Of a stretch of DNA of 64,000 bases, positions 62,833 to 64,000 are shown in pieces. The DNA lies in contig CP141143.1 in the NCBI GenBank assembly GCA_035235625.1, positions 31,444,592-31,508,591 of the forward strand, read 5' to 3'. The translations under genes were made by a program, and so were the position numbers. The notes below the pieces were generated by a model. It saw only the letters and a program-made list of their open reading frames with translations. It was not told the origin of the DNA and did no database searches. Within the stretch, counting starts at the first letter, position 1, and each line of letters begins with the position of its first letter. This DNA comes from Saururus chinensis (lineage: Eukaryota > Streptophyta > Magnoliopsida > Piperales > Saururaceae).

Positions 62833-63480
62833 CACATATGTTATGTTCCTGCCAAATGAGGTAGATTATTTCATTGTTAAATACCTAAAGAAGAGCACTA
62901 AGATCCAAGTAACATTTGCTATTGAATAAATGTCATCAACAAAGTTACCCCATTTGCAACAAGGGAGATCCTGTCTAACGGCAATAAGAACTACAACAAG
63001 AAGGCATTTAGAGTATCCACAATTAAAGAATATATGGCTAATAGATTCTTCATCCTTTTTTTGTTCAGTATTCATCTATTAACCATAGGGATACCATGTC
63101 TGAATTTTATCAAAAGTGAGGAGCCACCCATGATATGTAAGCCAGCAAATAAAGGAATTATGAGGGACATGGCCTTTAAAACATAGTAGATGATGTTGTG
63201 CACTAGAATAATTCACCTCCCTAATAACTTTATAAGTGGATTTGGAGGTGAATTAGCCTACCTTTGACAGTCTCCAAATGATTTTATAAATCTTCTGAAT
63301 TGAGTTAGGACATAACAGTTGAACAATTTGATGAAGTTTCTCACCCCTAAGGTTAGGTTGCATGGAAGAGTCCTAGTACTTTGAACTACACAACGTGTAA
63401 TATGAGAGTTTAATATTCGTCTCCAACTGAGTGAGTTACTGGATTGCTCCTATCCCTAGTGTTTAACAAAAGAAAGAATC
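62833..63480 (-). mobile_element. LINE fragment, RT zinc-binding region (copy B)
   Basis: Duplicate of 48488-49130 with the same DEESISHIFFNCGYSK segment on the minus strand. The remainder to 64000 is unassigned duplicated flank. Confidence 0.6.
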
Positions 63481-64000
63481 AAGAATTTCAGTCTCTATGC
63501 GTGGGAATTTATTTTATAGCAAAAACCAAAACCTAATCACTAATTGTCATTCATGATTAATCTATCTATAAAAAATTGAACGACTAATTTAAGATGACAC
63601 AAAAACTTTCTACGTGAAAAACTCCAACTAAGGTGGAAAACAACGATTAGTTTCATGGCGCAAAGCTGAGGCTAGAGTTTGCACATGTGATGGCATGGCT
63701 GCCAAATGCAACTTGCAGTTTATCCCCTTGTTTCACCCAAATCGTAGCCCATCCAATACAAGCGCGACATAGAAAAACAGTAAGGAAAAATGAGGACTAC
63801 CTATAAGACCTTTATTCAGCACAAGTTTACACTAGCAAGGTGTCAACCTAGCTCCCAAACCCATTGCAGTTTCAACTATCTTGCAAACCAGTCTGCCCCT
63901 TGGCTAAAATTTGTCCTGCTGTGTTGCCAATTATGGTCTGCCCCTTAGCTAAGTCACACCACAACAGCTCCTCCAAGTTGCCAACAAAGTGTTCGCTTCC

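Larger units (their letters stand above)
60047..64000. repeat. Segmental duplication, copy B
   Basis: Partner of 45615-49660. It continues to the end of the window, so its right border is not visible. Confidence 0.85.

Overview
The window is nuclear DNA of a flowering plant. Evidence: host genes split by GT-AG introns (one GDSL esterase/lipase and a cluster of GH28 polygalacturonases), plant-type LINEs with a DUF4283-like first ORF, Ty1/copia and Ty3/gypsy chromovirus remnants, CACTA transposons and Stowaway-like MITEs. The lineage cannot be fixed further from sequence alone. No rRNA, tRNA or CRISPR array was recognised.

Layout. 1-3.1 kb: a complete five-exon GDSL esterase/lipase gene on the minus strand, with MITEs in two introns. 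3.5-12.7 kb: an old Ty1/copia element (minus strand) split by a complete 4.26-kb CACTA element and by a solo-LTR-like insert. 14.4-22.5 kb: a degenerate Ty3/gypsy chromovirus followed by a fragment of a second gypsy element. 22.6-34 kb: two complete nine-exon polygalacturonase genes placed head to head (PG1 minus, PG2 plus) with related promoters; the spacer between them holds a 2.2-kb element with long inverted ends. 34.6-48.5 kb: one LINE interrupted by two CACTA elements of 4.5 and 4.8 kb. 48.5-57.2 kb: a LINE fragment, a rearranged polygalacturonase relic, gypsy fragments, a fourth (truncated) CACTA element and a gypsy 3' end. 57.2-60 kb: a third polygalacturonase, very close to PG2 but 5'-truncated and frameshifted (PG3 pseudogene). 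60-64 kb: a second copy of the CACTA-end plus LINE block seen at 45.6-49.7 kb, running off the window.

Both PG1 and PG2 keep every GH28 catalytic motif, a signal peptide, a 21-nt microexon and a TATA box at a similar distance, so both look able to make secreted pectin-degrading enzymes. The polygalacturonase, LINE and CACTA pieces recur together, so the locus appears to have grown by segmental duplication with later rearrangement.

The most unusual material is the CACTA family. Its members carry TTAGCGACG-type hairpin units over most of their length, kilobase-scale purine/pyrimidine tracts and a GC-rich block, with no transposase seen. A 212-bp palindromic MITE next to a 150-bp (TA)n microsatellite is also notable, because the paralogous polygalacturonase flanks in the same window preserve sites without it.
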